A stretch of 12,806 nt of DNA from JBEKZQ01 sp049509675 (GTDB lineage Bacteria; Planctomycetota; Planctomycetia; Pirellulales; Thermoguttaceae). The notes under the pieces are model-generated. The model saw nothing but the letters and a program-made list of their open reading frames with translations, made no database searches and was not told the DNA's origin. Made by a program: the position numbers and the translations under genes. The stretch spans positions 1 through 12,806 of the forward strand of contig JBEKZQ010000159.1 in the NCBI GenBank assembly GCA_049509675.1, written 5' to 3'. Shown one piece after another: positions 1 to 6,520 of the stretch (positions within the stretch are counted from its first letter, which is position 1; the number at the start of each line of letters is the position of its first letter).

Positions 1-456
1 GAACAGGCCGACGGCGACCACGAAGTAGGACGGAAGGGTTATCATCAGAGCGCTCAAGGGCAATAGCAAGGCTTCTGACAGGCCGGCAAAGATTTGCGAT
101 TGCTTGATCTGTACGTCGGCTACTGCGAGGACTGCGAACGAAGCGACGGAACCCTTGAGCGCCCCAACGGCGCTAAACAGCAGCGGCAGCAAGAGAAAGA
201 CCAGGTAGGACGCGATCACCGCCGGGCGGCGCGCCAGCGACACGACGAGGCATGCGCCGATGAATACGGCCACGCCCGAGAGAAGCATCAAGAGCCCGAA
301 AAGCCCGAGGCTCTGTATCATCCACGCTGCATAGGATTGCGGAACCGGCGGCAAGGCCTGCGCGAGAAGGCCGGGCGATCGGGCCATAGCCTCAGCGGCC
401 GCGACGCACATGGCAACGCCGATTAGCAGAACGAACTTGCGTCCGACGCATCGCAT
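1..456 (-). CDS. Membrane protein, TolQ/ExbB-like, 3' end outside window
   Basis: An open frame of 152 codons runs from an ATG at 456 off the left edge with no stop. A good Shine-Dalgarno (GAGAGGA) lies about 7 nt upstream. Residues 1-24 look like a signal peptide or first membrane anchor (KFVLLIGVAMCVAAAEA). Hydrophobic helices follow at about 46-69, 76-96 and 116-152. The last two, joined by GALKGSVASFAVLA and AGLSEALLLPLSALMITLP, resemble the TM2-TM3 core of MotA/TolQ/ExbB proton channels, where the usual pattern is GxxGTVxGMxxAF followed by GISEALxxTxxGLxxAIP. The motif agreement is partial and the protein lacks the long cytoplasmic loop before TM2. The family is therefore a tentative assignment by motif memory. 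That it is a real membrane gene is more secure than its family. If it is ExbB-like, it would energise transport across the outer membrane. Confidence 0.65.
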   Translation of the reverse strand, partial: MRCVGRKFVLLIGVAMCVAAAEAMARSPGLLAQALPPVPQSYAAWMIQSLGLFGLLMLLSGVAVFIGACLVVSLARRPAVIASYLVFLLLPLLFSAVGALKGSVASFAVLAVADVQIKQSQIFAGLSEALLLPLSALMITLPSYFVVAVGLF

Positions 457-556
457 GGAAGAATCCTCTCTTTCTAATGCCCTCGCAAACCCTTTCACCG
501 CGCTCAATTTACTACGCAGAAAGGGGGATGCAAGATCGCGTCGCCAACGAAACCAG

Positions 557-702
557 CAGGAGAACTGCAAACTGCGCGAAGTCTTCCGCCCGCAGGTCCA
601 TTCCGCACAGTAGGCGCGAAGCGCCAGCGAGGGATTTGCGGCGATTCTCCCTCGCTGGCGCTTCGGGCTAGTGTCTCGCATCGCAACTTTGCAGTTCTCC
701 TG
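557..702. repeat. Nested palindromic (MITE-like) repeat element
   Basis: The outer arms are a perfect 15-bp inverted repeat, CAGGAGAACTGCAAA at 557-571 and its reverse complement at 688-702. With one gap the similarity extends to about 22 bp (557-579 against 681-702). Inside lies an 18-bp perfect palindrome, arms 617-634 and 648-665, containing AGCGCCAGCGAGGGA with a 13-nt loop. I recall the sequence of the inner palindrome as a recurrent intergenic repeat in planctomycete genomes; this was not searched. No clear target-site duplication is seen. The element fills most of the gap between the divergent genes at 456 and 817. A further copy of the outer arm occurs alone at 6405-6423. Confidence 0.75.
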
Positions 703-789
703 ACGGAACCACCCGCCTACTGGCAAATTGGCTCCTCGATGTTTATGTTGAGTAGCAGGCGTGTTGGCACTCCCAGTTCTCAAGACTAG

Positions 790-806
790 GGCCGGGCAAG
801 CCGGCC
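790..806 (+). promoter_or_regulatory. Small hairpin abutting the ribosome binding site
   Basis: GGCCGG (790-795) and CCGGCC (801-806) form a 6-bp stem with a 5-nt loop. It ends one base before the AAGGAGG Shine-Dalgarno (807-813) of the esterase gene. It could influence translation initiation, but so short a GC palindrome can occur by chance. I saw no convincing sigma-70 promoter between 703 and 789. Confidence 0.25.
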
Positions 807-816
807 AAGGAGGCGG

Positions 817-3258
817 ATGATGAAGCGGACGTGGATCTGTGCAATCGGGCTGGCCGTTGCGCTGGCGTGGACTGTTCTGGCGACCGCGCAGGAGCGGCCC
901 AAGCGGCCGGAAGGCCTGCGGATCCTGCGAGATCTCGAGTACGTTGAGGGCGGCCACGAGAGAAACCGCCTGGACCTCTATCTGCCCGAGAAGGCCGTGG
1001 GCCGGCTGCCGCTGGTTGTCTGGATTCACGGCGGGGCCTGGCAGGCGGGCAGCAAAGAGGGCTGCCCGGCGGTCTTCCTGGCCGCGAAGGGCTACGCCGT
1101 GGCCAGCATCAACTACCGACTGAGCCAGCACGCCGTCTTCCCGGCCCAGATCGAGGACTGCAAGGCGGCCATCCGTTGGCTGCGGGCCAATGCCGCCAAG
1201 TATCAGCTTGACCCGGACCACGTCGGCGTCTGGGGCGCATCGGCCGGCGGCCACCTGGTCGCCCTGCTCGGCACCAGCGGCGGCGTGAAGGAGTTGGAGG
1301 GCCATGGCGGAAACCTCGACCAGTCCAGCCGCGTGCAGTGCGTCGTCGACTGGTTCGGCCCTGCGGACCTGACGACGATGGGCAGGCAAGCCGACAAGCC
1401 CGACACCCCGGTGGCCCGCCTGATCGGCGGCCCTGCTCAGGAGAACCGGGAGAAGGCGCGCAAGGCAAGCCCCATCACCTACGTCGGCAAGGACTCCGCC
1501 CCCTTCCTCATCATGCACGGCGATCAGGATAACGTCGTGCCGCCGGGGCAGAGCGATGCGTTGGCCGAGGCGCTGAAGAAGGCCGGCGTGGAGGTCAAGC
1601 TCGTGGTCGTCCAAGGCAACGGCCACGGCGGGCCGGGCTTCAACAGCCCGGAGAACCGCAAGCTGATCGAAGAGTTCTTTGCCAAGCATCTGGGCAAGGG
1701 TCCGGCCGCGGCGAAGGCCGAGGTGCAGCAACCCAAGAAACCGAACGTGGCCATAACGATCTCCAAGGCCACGACCTACATCACGGGACCCTTGCGCAAA
1801 GACGGCTATGTGGACTACGTGGCCGCATTGAACGAGCGTTTCCGCGCGGGCGTAACGCCGGAGAACAATGCGGCCCTGCCCTTCCTGAAGGCCATGTGGC
1901 CCGGCGGGATCGACCCAAAGTATCGCGACGAGTATTGTAAAATGCTCGGCATAAAGCCCTTGCCGGAGAAAGGCGACTATTACGTCAGGCTGGACACGTT
2001 CGCCAAGGGATTGAAGGACGCGGAGAAGCCGGCCGCCAGAGCCGGCCAGGAAGGGCGCGAAATTTTTTGGGAGCAACAGACCCAGGCCATGAAGCGGCCC
2101 TGGTCGAAGAAGGAGTTCCCCATTCTGGCCGGCTGGCTGGCCGCCAACGAGCGACCTATCGAATTGCTCATCGCGGCCTCGAAACGTCCGCGGCGTTACG
2201 ATCCGCTCATCTCCGGGGATGGCAGCGCAATCGCGGTTTTGTTGCCGATCGTGATGCAGTACCGAGAAGCTGGGCGGGCGTTAACTGCCCGGGCGATGCT
2301 CCGTGTAAACGGGGGCAAGGTGGACGAGGCGTGGGAGGACTTGCTGGCCTGCCACCGCTTGGCGCGGCTGGTTGGCCAGGGGCCAACATTGGTCGAGGAA
2401 TTGGTCGCCATTGTTGTGGACGGGGTCGCCTGTGTCGGGGACCAGGGATTGTTATCGCACGCGCGGCTCACTCCCGCCCAAATTGCCAGGATGCGGACCG
2501 ACCTGGACAAATTGCCTCCCATGCCCAAAATGATTGACAAGATCGACGTGGCCGAGCGGTTCATGTACCTTGACTGCGTAGGAATTGTCGCCCGGAAAGG
2601 GCTCGGGGCGCTGTCCGGGTTGACTGGCATCAGCGAACCCGAGAATGCACTCAAGTCGCTCATCGCCTCGACGGTCAGCACGGCGATCGACTGGGACGTA
2701 GTCCTTCGCATGGGCAACTCCTGGTACGACCGGCTGGTCGGGGCCTACGGCAAGCCCACGCGGGCCGAGCGCCGGGCGGCGCTGGCCAAGATCGACGGCG
2801 AACTCAAGAAACTGGCCGCGACCAGCAGGGACTGGAAATCACTGAGCCTGACGATACTGAGCGGCCAGCGAGACGCCATTTCCAAGCGGATGGGCCAGGT
2901 TTTCGTGGCCCTGCTTCTGCCAGCGCTCTCGGCGTGTGCCCAGGCCGAGGACCGCGCGACGATGCAGTTCGACCTCACCAGGCTGGCCTTCGCCCTGGCC
3001 GCCTATCACGCCGACTGCGGCGCCTATCCGGCGAAGCTGGCGGAACTGGCGCCCAAGTACGTCGCGGAAGTGCCCAAGGATATCTTTAGCGACTCGGAGT
3101 TGCACTATCGGCCCCAAGGCGCCGGCTATCTGCTCTACAGCGTCGGTCCCAACGGCAAGGATGACGGCGGCCGAGGCGTGGACGACCGCAAGGAGGGAGG
3201 AGAAGGCTGGGACGACATTGTCGTCCGCGTACCGGCGGCCGCCGCGCAGAAACAGTAG
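817..3258 (+). CDS. Exported alpha/beta-hydrolase esterase fused to planctomycete-type domain
   Basis: 813 aa. The signal peptide covers residues 1-24, with a probable cut after ATA-Q. Residues 30-292 form an alpha/beta hydrolase of the BD-FAE/carboxylesterase type. It has an oxyanion-hole motif HGGAW (71-75), a nucleophile elbow GASAGG with Ser142, the acid in HGDQDNVVP (probably Asp238), and His270 in GNGHGG. A K/P/A-rich linker (293-312) leads to a second region of about 500 residues. That region starts TTYITGPLRKDGYVDYVAAL and ends with a pseudopilin-like tail (about 715-806: AAYHADCGAYP, YLLYSVGPNGKDDGG). I remember both as recurring in uncharacterised planctomycete proteins. The esterase part probably deacylates sugars or other esters outside the cytoplasm; the role of the second region is unknown. 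AGGAGG lies 3 nt before ATG 817 and 6 nt before ATG 820, so the second Met may be the true start. Confidence 0.88.
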   Translation: MMKRTWICAIGLAVALAWTVLATAQERPKRPEGLRILRDLEYVEGGHERNRLDLYLPEKAVGRLPLVVWIHGGAWQAGSKEGCPAVFLAAKGYAVASINYRLSQHAVFPAQIEDCKAAIRWLRANAAKYQLDPDHVGVWGASAGGHLVALLGTSGGVKELEGHGGNLDQSSRVQCVVDWFGPADLTTMGRQADKPDTPVARLIGGPAQENREKARKASPITYVGKDSAPFLIMHGDQDNVVPPGQSDALAEALKKAGVEVKLVVVQGNGHGGPGFNSPENRKLIEEFFAKHLGKGPAAAKAEVQQPKKPNVAITISKATTYITGPLRKDGYVDYVAALNERFRAGVTPENNAALPFLKAMWPGGIDPKYRDEYCKMLGIKPLPEKGDYYVRLDTFAKGLKDAEKPAARAGQEGREIFWEQQTQAMKRPWSKKEFPILAGWLAANERPIELLIAASKRPRRYDPLISGDGSAIAVLLPIVMQYREAGRALTARAMLRVNGGKVDEAWEDLLACHRLARLVGQGPTLVEELVAIVVDGVACVGDQGLLSHARLTPAQIARMRTDLDKLPPMPKMIDKIDVAERFMYLDCVGIVARKGLGALSGLTGISEPENALKSLIASTVSTAIDWDVVLRMGNSWYDRLVGAYGKPTRAERRAALAKIDGELKKLAATSRDWKSLSLTILSGQRDAISKRMGQVFVALLLPALSACAQAEDRATMQFDLTRLAFALAAYHADCGAYPAKLAELAPKYVAEVPKDIFSDSELHYRPQGAGYLLYSVGPNGKDDGGRGVDDRKEGGEGWDDIVVRVPAAAAQKQ

Positions 3259-3260
3259 TA

Positions 3261-3330
3261 ATCTCAAATTTCAGATCTCAAATTTCAGATCTCAAATTTC
3301 AGATCTCAGATTTCAGATCTCAGATTTCAG
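3261..3330. repeat. 14-bp tandem repeat, five copies
   Basis: Five contiguous 14-bp units: three of ATCTCAAATTTCAG (3261-3302) and two of ATCTCAGATTTCAG (3303-3330). A decaying sixth unit follows (3331-3344). The array is AT-rich in a GC-rich region and starts two bases after the esterase stop codon. The uniform change in the last two units suggests array growth by duplication or slippage. No hairpin terminator accompanies it. Confidence 0.9.
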
Positions 3331-3355
3331 ATCTCGGATCACAAATCTGCATTCA

Positions 3356-3385
3356 TTGGCGGGCCGGAGCGCGTTCTGCTAAGAT
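3356..3385 (+). promoter_or_regulatory. Possible sigma-70 promoter for GH50-like gene
   Basis: TTGGCG (3356-3361) and TAAGAT (3380-3385) lie 18 bp apart, each matching 4 of 6 consensus bases. They sit about 48 bp before the chosen start at 3433. The match is modest and could be chance. Confidence 0.3.
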
Positions 3386-3432
3386 TGTGAACGGTATTGG
3401 AACTGCAAGAGTCGCACCCGAGGAAAACGAGA

Positions 3433-5751
3433 ATGTCCAGATTGTTTCCAGCCGCTATGGTCCTTGCCCTGGTCGCAACACTCGACCAATTCGCCTATGG
3501 GCTCGAGCCGGTTGCCGTAAGGCTGGACGAAAAGGAAATCTCCCTTTCGGCGAGCACTGCGGGGACCTTTTCGCTCACCTATCCGGCCTTGGTCGCAAGC
3601 GGCGACAAGCCAACCGCCCCGGCGCAGATTGCCAAGGACCCCGGCGGCGTCACCCTGGTCTACGCCGGGGGCGGCCGGTGCCGCGTGCGGCTCGACAAGA
3701 CCGCGCTGGGCATCGCTTTTTCCGATCTGCCCGCCGAAGTCAAGCAGTTCCGCATGGAGATGCTCATTCCGATCAACTTCGGCGGCAGCGGAACCTATTC
3801 GATCGGCGGCGCTGCGGCGCGGACGTTCCCTGCCGAAAAGCCGGCCAAGCCCTTCCTTTACCAGGGCAACGCCGACAGGTTCGAGATCGTCCATCCCACG
3901 GGCCCCGGTTTTTCCGTCGTCATTCCGCCTTACTCGTTCCAGCAACTCCAAGACAATCGCGAGTGGCACTGGAGCATTTACGACTGGTGGTTCGCCAGCC
4001 CTGTGCCTGAAGGCAACCGCAACCCCGAGTTCACCGTCAAGATCGGCCCGGCCGGCGCGGCGGGCTCGGCCAGGCCGATCGTCGATCGTTTCGGCCAATG
4101 GGTTAAAGCCGATTTCCCCACGAAGGTGAAAAACGACGAGGAACTCAAGCACGACGCCGCGCAGGAGCGGCAGTGGCTCGCCTCGCTCAAGCCGCCCGAG
4201 GTCGATCCTTACGGCGGGCTGCCGGGCTCCGGCGCAAAGTTCGGCCTGAAGAAGACCGGCTATTTCCACGTGGGCCAAGTTGCCAAGCCCGGCGGCGGAG
4301 CGGCCTACGTCCTGGTCACGCCCGACGGCAACGCCTTCTTCCAACTCGGCATGTGCGGCATCAGCCCGTGCGACGATTACACGACCGTCCGCGGACGCGA
4401 GTCGATCTACGAGTGGCTCCCCAGCAGCCAGCAGGAATTCCTGTCGGCCCGCCGCGAAGGCGACTCCGGCATCGTGTCGTTCTACCTGGCCAACACAATC
4501 CGCAAGTACGGCCGGCCTTACGAACTGGACAGCTACTTTGGCCGCTGGATCGACCGCCTGCGGGCGTGGGGCTTCAATTCGGCGGGCGCGTTCAACGCCA
4601 TCCCGCCGGTCGCCGGCAAGAAACAGTTTCCCTACGTGACGTTCGTCCCCGTGCCGGCGCCGCGGCTGGGCAACCTGGGCGTGGTCTGGGATCCCTTTGC
4701 GCCGGGCCTTGCCGCCCAGTTCGACGCGGCCTTCGCACAGTCGGTGGCCCCCAAGGCGAACGACCCCCTGCTGATCGGCTATTTCATCAGCAACGAGCCG
4801 CTGCTGGAAGACGTGCCCAAGGTGGTTCCCTCGCTGCGTGCCTCGCAGTGCCCGTCCAAGGCGCGGCTGATCGCGCTGTTGGAAAAGAAATACGCGACCA
4901 TCGCGGCCTTCAATACCGCATGGCAGAGCACGCTGGCTTCGTTCGACGCGGCGGCCGAACAGCCGTTGACGGTGACCACGCGACAGGCCGCCGAGGACGT
5001 GGCCGCGTTCTTCAAGCTCTTTCTGGAGACCCGCTATGCACTGGTCAACACGGCGTTTCGCAAGCACGATCCGAACCACCTGCTGATCGGCGACCGTTGG
5101 ATGCCCGGCACGGCCAACTCCGAACTGCTGGTGCGAACGGCGGCGAAGTATCTCGACGTGGTCTCGATCAACTACTATGCCTACGGCATCGACAAAGGGT
5201 TTCTCGATCGCATCCACGGCTGGGCTCAAAAACCCCTGCTGTTCTCCGAGTTCTATTATGCCGTGGCGGACCAGGGACTACAGGGCGGCAGCAAGGTGAA
5301 TAGCCAAACCGAGCGCGGCCTGGCCTATCGCAACTACGTCGAGCAGTCGGCGGCCACCGGCTACGTGGTGGGCATCCAGTGGTTCCTGGCGCTCGACCAG
5401 GCCTGCACGGGCCGGTTCTTCGAGGGCTTTAACGGCGAAGCGGCCAACACGGGCCTGGTCAACGTGGCCGACCGCCCCTACAAGGACTTCCTCGCGGAAG
5501 TCATGAAGACGAACTACACGATCTACGACGTGATTCTCGGCGCGCGGCGGCCGTTTGCCCTCAACGACCCGCGCTTTGCCGCCCGGCGGACCGGCGCCGC
5601 CAAGCACGTGGGCATTTCGCGCATGGTCAACAAGTTCACGCTCGACGACAGCGACACGGGAAGTGGACGCATTCGCCAGATCGTCTTCAACGGCAACGCG
5701 CGCAACTCGAAGGACCGTGGCGCATGGGGCCGGGCAACGCTGTTGAAGTAG
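3433..5751 (+). CDS. Exported GH50/beta-agarase-like glycoside hydrolase
   Basis: 772 aa from ATG 3433. This start has AGGA 8 nt upstream and puts a signal peptide (MSRLFPAAMVLALVATLDQF) at the N-terminus; an in-frame ATG at 3397 would bury it. Residues 25-230 form a beta-rich domain. The TIM-barrel region begins near 274 with TGYFHVGQV and TPDGNAFFQLGM, the entry signature of GH50 agarases and relatives. The clan-A catalytic pair is visible: the acid/base in GYFISNEP (Glu455) and the nucleophile in LLFSEFYY (Glu606). Barrel strands in between include VVSINYYAYG (577-585), with GIQWF at 647-651. The fold and retaining mechanism follow from the family. The substrate (agarose, another galactan or a different polysaccharide) cannot be told from sequence. 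After about residue 705 the similarity fades, and the stop codon abuts a palindromic repeat, so the original C-terminus may have been altered. Confidence 0.82.
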   Translation: MSRLFPAAMVLALVATLDQFAYGLEPVAVRLDEKEISLSASTAGTFSLTYPALVASGDKPTAPAQIAKDPGGVTLVYAGGGRCRVRLDKTALGIAFSDLPAEVKQFRMEMLIPINFGGSGTYSIGGAAARTFPAEKPAKPFLYQGNADRFEIVHPTGPGFSVVIPPYSFQQLQDNREWHWSIYDWWFASPVPEGNRNPEFTVKIGPAGAAGSARPIVDRFGQWVKADFPTKVKNDEELKHDAAQERQWLASLKPPEVDPYGGLPGSGAKFGLKKTGYFHVGQVAKPGGGAAYVLVTPDGNAFFQLGMCGISPCDDYTTVRGRESIYEWLPSSQQEFLSARREGDSGIVSFYLANTIRKYGRPYELDSYFGRWIDRLRAWGFNSAGAFNAIPPVAGKKQFPYVTFVPVPAPRLGNLGVVWDPFAPGLAAQFDAAFAQSVAPKANDPLLIGYFISNEPLLEDVPKVVPSLRASQCPSKARLIALLEKKYATIAAFNTAWQSTLASFDAAAEQPLTVTTRQAAEDVAAFFKLFLETRYALVNTAFRKHDPNHLLIGDRWMPGTANSELLVRTAAKYLDVVSINYYAYGIDKGFLDRIHGWAQKPLLFSEFYYAVADQGLQGGSKVNSQTERGLAYRNYVEQSAATGYVVGIQWFLALDQACTGRFFEGFNGEAANTGLVNVADRPYKDFLAEVMKTNYTIYDVILGARRPFALNDPRFAARRTGAAKHVGISRMVNKFTLDDSDTGSGRIRQIVFNGNARNSKDRGAWGRATLLK

Positions 5752-5780
5752 GGTGGGTCGAGCGCAGCGAGCCCCACCAC
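5750..5780. repeat. Palindromic GGTGGG...CCCACC repeat between convergent genes
   Basis: GGTGGG (5752-5757) and CCCACC (5773-5778) flank TCGAGCGCAGCGAG. I recall this TAGGGTGGGTCGAGCG-type sequence as common between planctomycete genes; this was not searched. It lies exactly between the stop codons of the plus-strand GH50-like gene (5749-5751) and the minus-strand gene ending at 5785. It could serve as a bidirectional terminator, although no T tract follows it. Confidence 0.6.
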
Positions 5781-5784
5781 TTGG

Positions 5785-6135
5785 CTATGCCGCCCGGCGG
5801 GGCCCGACGTGCGCCGATCGAGTCTTCTTCGGCTTGCTCCGCAACTTCTCGACCGCTCGCCGAGCCATCTGCGGCGCGTGATCCAGCGCGGCGGCGTACA
5901 GGATCGCGGCCAGGGCCTCGGCCAGCTTCGCTGCGGTGACCTGCCGCAACGACATGCCGGCCGGGATCAGCAACTCGATCCGCGAATGCAGTGTCAAGCG
6001 TGTTCCCGCCGTCTGACCCGCCCGGCCCTGGTCCACCGTGCGGACCGTCGCGGCGCCGCACTGAAATGGCGATCGGACAGATCCGTTGCGAGCATGGGCA
6101 CCGGCAGTACGGCGGTGGTTCGTTCCGGCTCTCAT
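5785..6135 (-). CDS. Small basic protein of unknown function
   Basis: 116 aa from an ATG at 6135 with a strong Shine-Dalgarno (GGAGGA, about 8 nt upstream), which is why I choose this start. The first 45 residues are R/G/T-rich and low in complexity. From about residue 48 the sequence looks like a natural helical domain (HSRIELLIPAGMSLRQVTAA then KLAEALAAILYAAAL). It ends in a strongly basic tail (KLRSKPKKTRSAHVGPRRAA) that could bind nucleic acid. I do not recognise the family. The gene converges on the GH50-like gene across a 33-bp gap that holds a palindromic repeat. The frame stays open upstream through the ArsC stub at 6259-6357, so a fused product of 190 aa starting at 6357 is formally possible. 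Confidence 0.5.
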   Translation of the reverse strand: MRAGTNHRRTAGAHARNGSVRSPFQCGAATVRTVDQGRAGQTAGTRLTLHSRIELLIPAGMSLRQVTAAKLAEALAAILYAAALDHAPQMARRAVEKLRSKPKKTRSAHVGPRRAA

Positions 6136-6199
6136 ATTTTCGTTCCTCCATGAAGAAAAGGGCTGAGTGTCTACTCGTCTTATCGACAACGAGCGGCGG

Positions 6200-6205
6200 A
6201 GTATA
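6200..6205 (-). promoter_or_regulatory. Possible -10 box (TATACT) for the small basic protein
   Basis: On the minus strand TATACT matches the sigma-70 -10 consensus at 5 of 6 bases, about 65 bp before the start at 6135. No good -35 hexamer is seen at 16-18 bp. It falls just after the ArsC stub ends, which fits a gene with its own promoter. Confidence 0.3.
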
Positions 6206-6258
6206 CACGCATTACGATTCGCCGTGGTCGGGAAAAACCCTACCGGCGATCGGGGCCG

Positions 6259-6357
6259 GACAATCGAGTCGGCCTTCAGGCGCCGGGCCCAGCCTTCCGC
6301 CATCTGGCTGCGGCAGGAGTTTCCGGTGCAGAGAAAAAGGACCTTCAGCAGCGGCAT
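6259..6357 (-). pseudogene. Truncated ArsC-type arsenate reductase (N-terminal stub)
   Basis: From an ATG at 6357 the frame reads MPLLKVLFLCTGNSCRSQMA then EGWARRLKADSIV. This is the N-terminus of thioredoxin-coupled arsenate reductases of the low-molecular-weight phosphatase fold. The active-site loop C-X5-R (CTGNSCRS) is intact. After about 33 residues the similarity stops abruptly and the frame continues into low-complexity sequence, where a normal protein has roughly 130-140 residues with a second Cys pair and an Asp loop. None of these is seen. It is therefore read as a remnant left by deletion or insertion, not as a working enzyme. No arsR or arsenite exporter lies nearby. Confidence 0.7.
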
Positions 6358-6404
6358 TAGCTCTGTTTCCTGCATAGTTCGTCGCGGTCCATTTTGAGGA
6401 TATC

Positions 6405-6423
6405 TCGCAACCTTGCAGTTCTC
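6405..6423. repeat. Solo copy of the 557-702 element's outer arm
   Basis: TCGCAACCTTGCAGTTCTC matches 681-699 with one mismatch in 19 bases. It lies between the ArsC stub and the promoter of the Gfo/Idh operon. A single arm without its partner suggests a degraded element or a boundary sequence shared by several insertions. Confidence 0.55.
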
Positions 6424-6437
6424 ATGCCGGCAAACCA

Positions 6438-6474
6438 GCGGTTCTTGACACCAGGGGCAAGAACCGCCCATATT
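6438..6474 (+). promoter_or_regulatory. Promoter with overlapping palindromic operator
   Basis: A perfect -35 hexamer TTGACA (6445-6450) is followed after 18 bp by CATATT (6469-6474; 4 of 6 matches to TATAAT). A perfect 10-bp inverted repeat, GCGGTTCTTG (6438-6447) and CAAGAACCGC (6458-6467) with a 10-nt spacer, straddles the -35 box. That placement fits a repressor or activator operator. It is not a simple terminator, as no T tract follows. The predicted transcript would start near 6481, about 40 nt before the Gfo/Idh start codon. The regulator is not encoded in the window. Confidence 0.5.
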
Positions 6475-6520
6475 GATGGAACAACAGTCTTGGTAATAGC
6501 TCTTGCCTCCGGAGGACGTC

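Noticed and set aside
728..749. Promoter for the esterase gene (TTGGCT and TATGTT)
   Set aside because: The hexamers are only about 10 bp apart, too close for sigma-70 recognition.
3261..3344. CRISPR or iteron-type origin in the 14-bp array
   Set aside because: Units are contiguous without spacers, and there is no replication gene or DnaA-box cluster nearby.
3379..5229. Minus-strand open frame of 616 codons opposite the GH50-like gene
   Set aside because: Long antisense frames are expected in GC-rich genes. The composition is R/G/V-rich with no recognisable domain, while the plus strand has catalytic motifs.
4173..5303. Plus-strand frame of 376 codons within the GH50-like gene
   Set aside because: R/P/G-rich out-of-frame reading of the same DNA with no ribosome site.
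6438..6467. Intrinsic terminator
   Set aside because: The stem has no following T tract and overlaps a consensus -35 box, so an operator is more likely.
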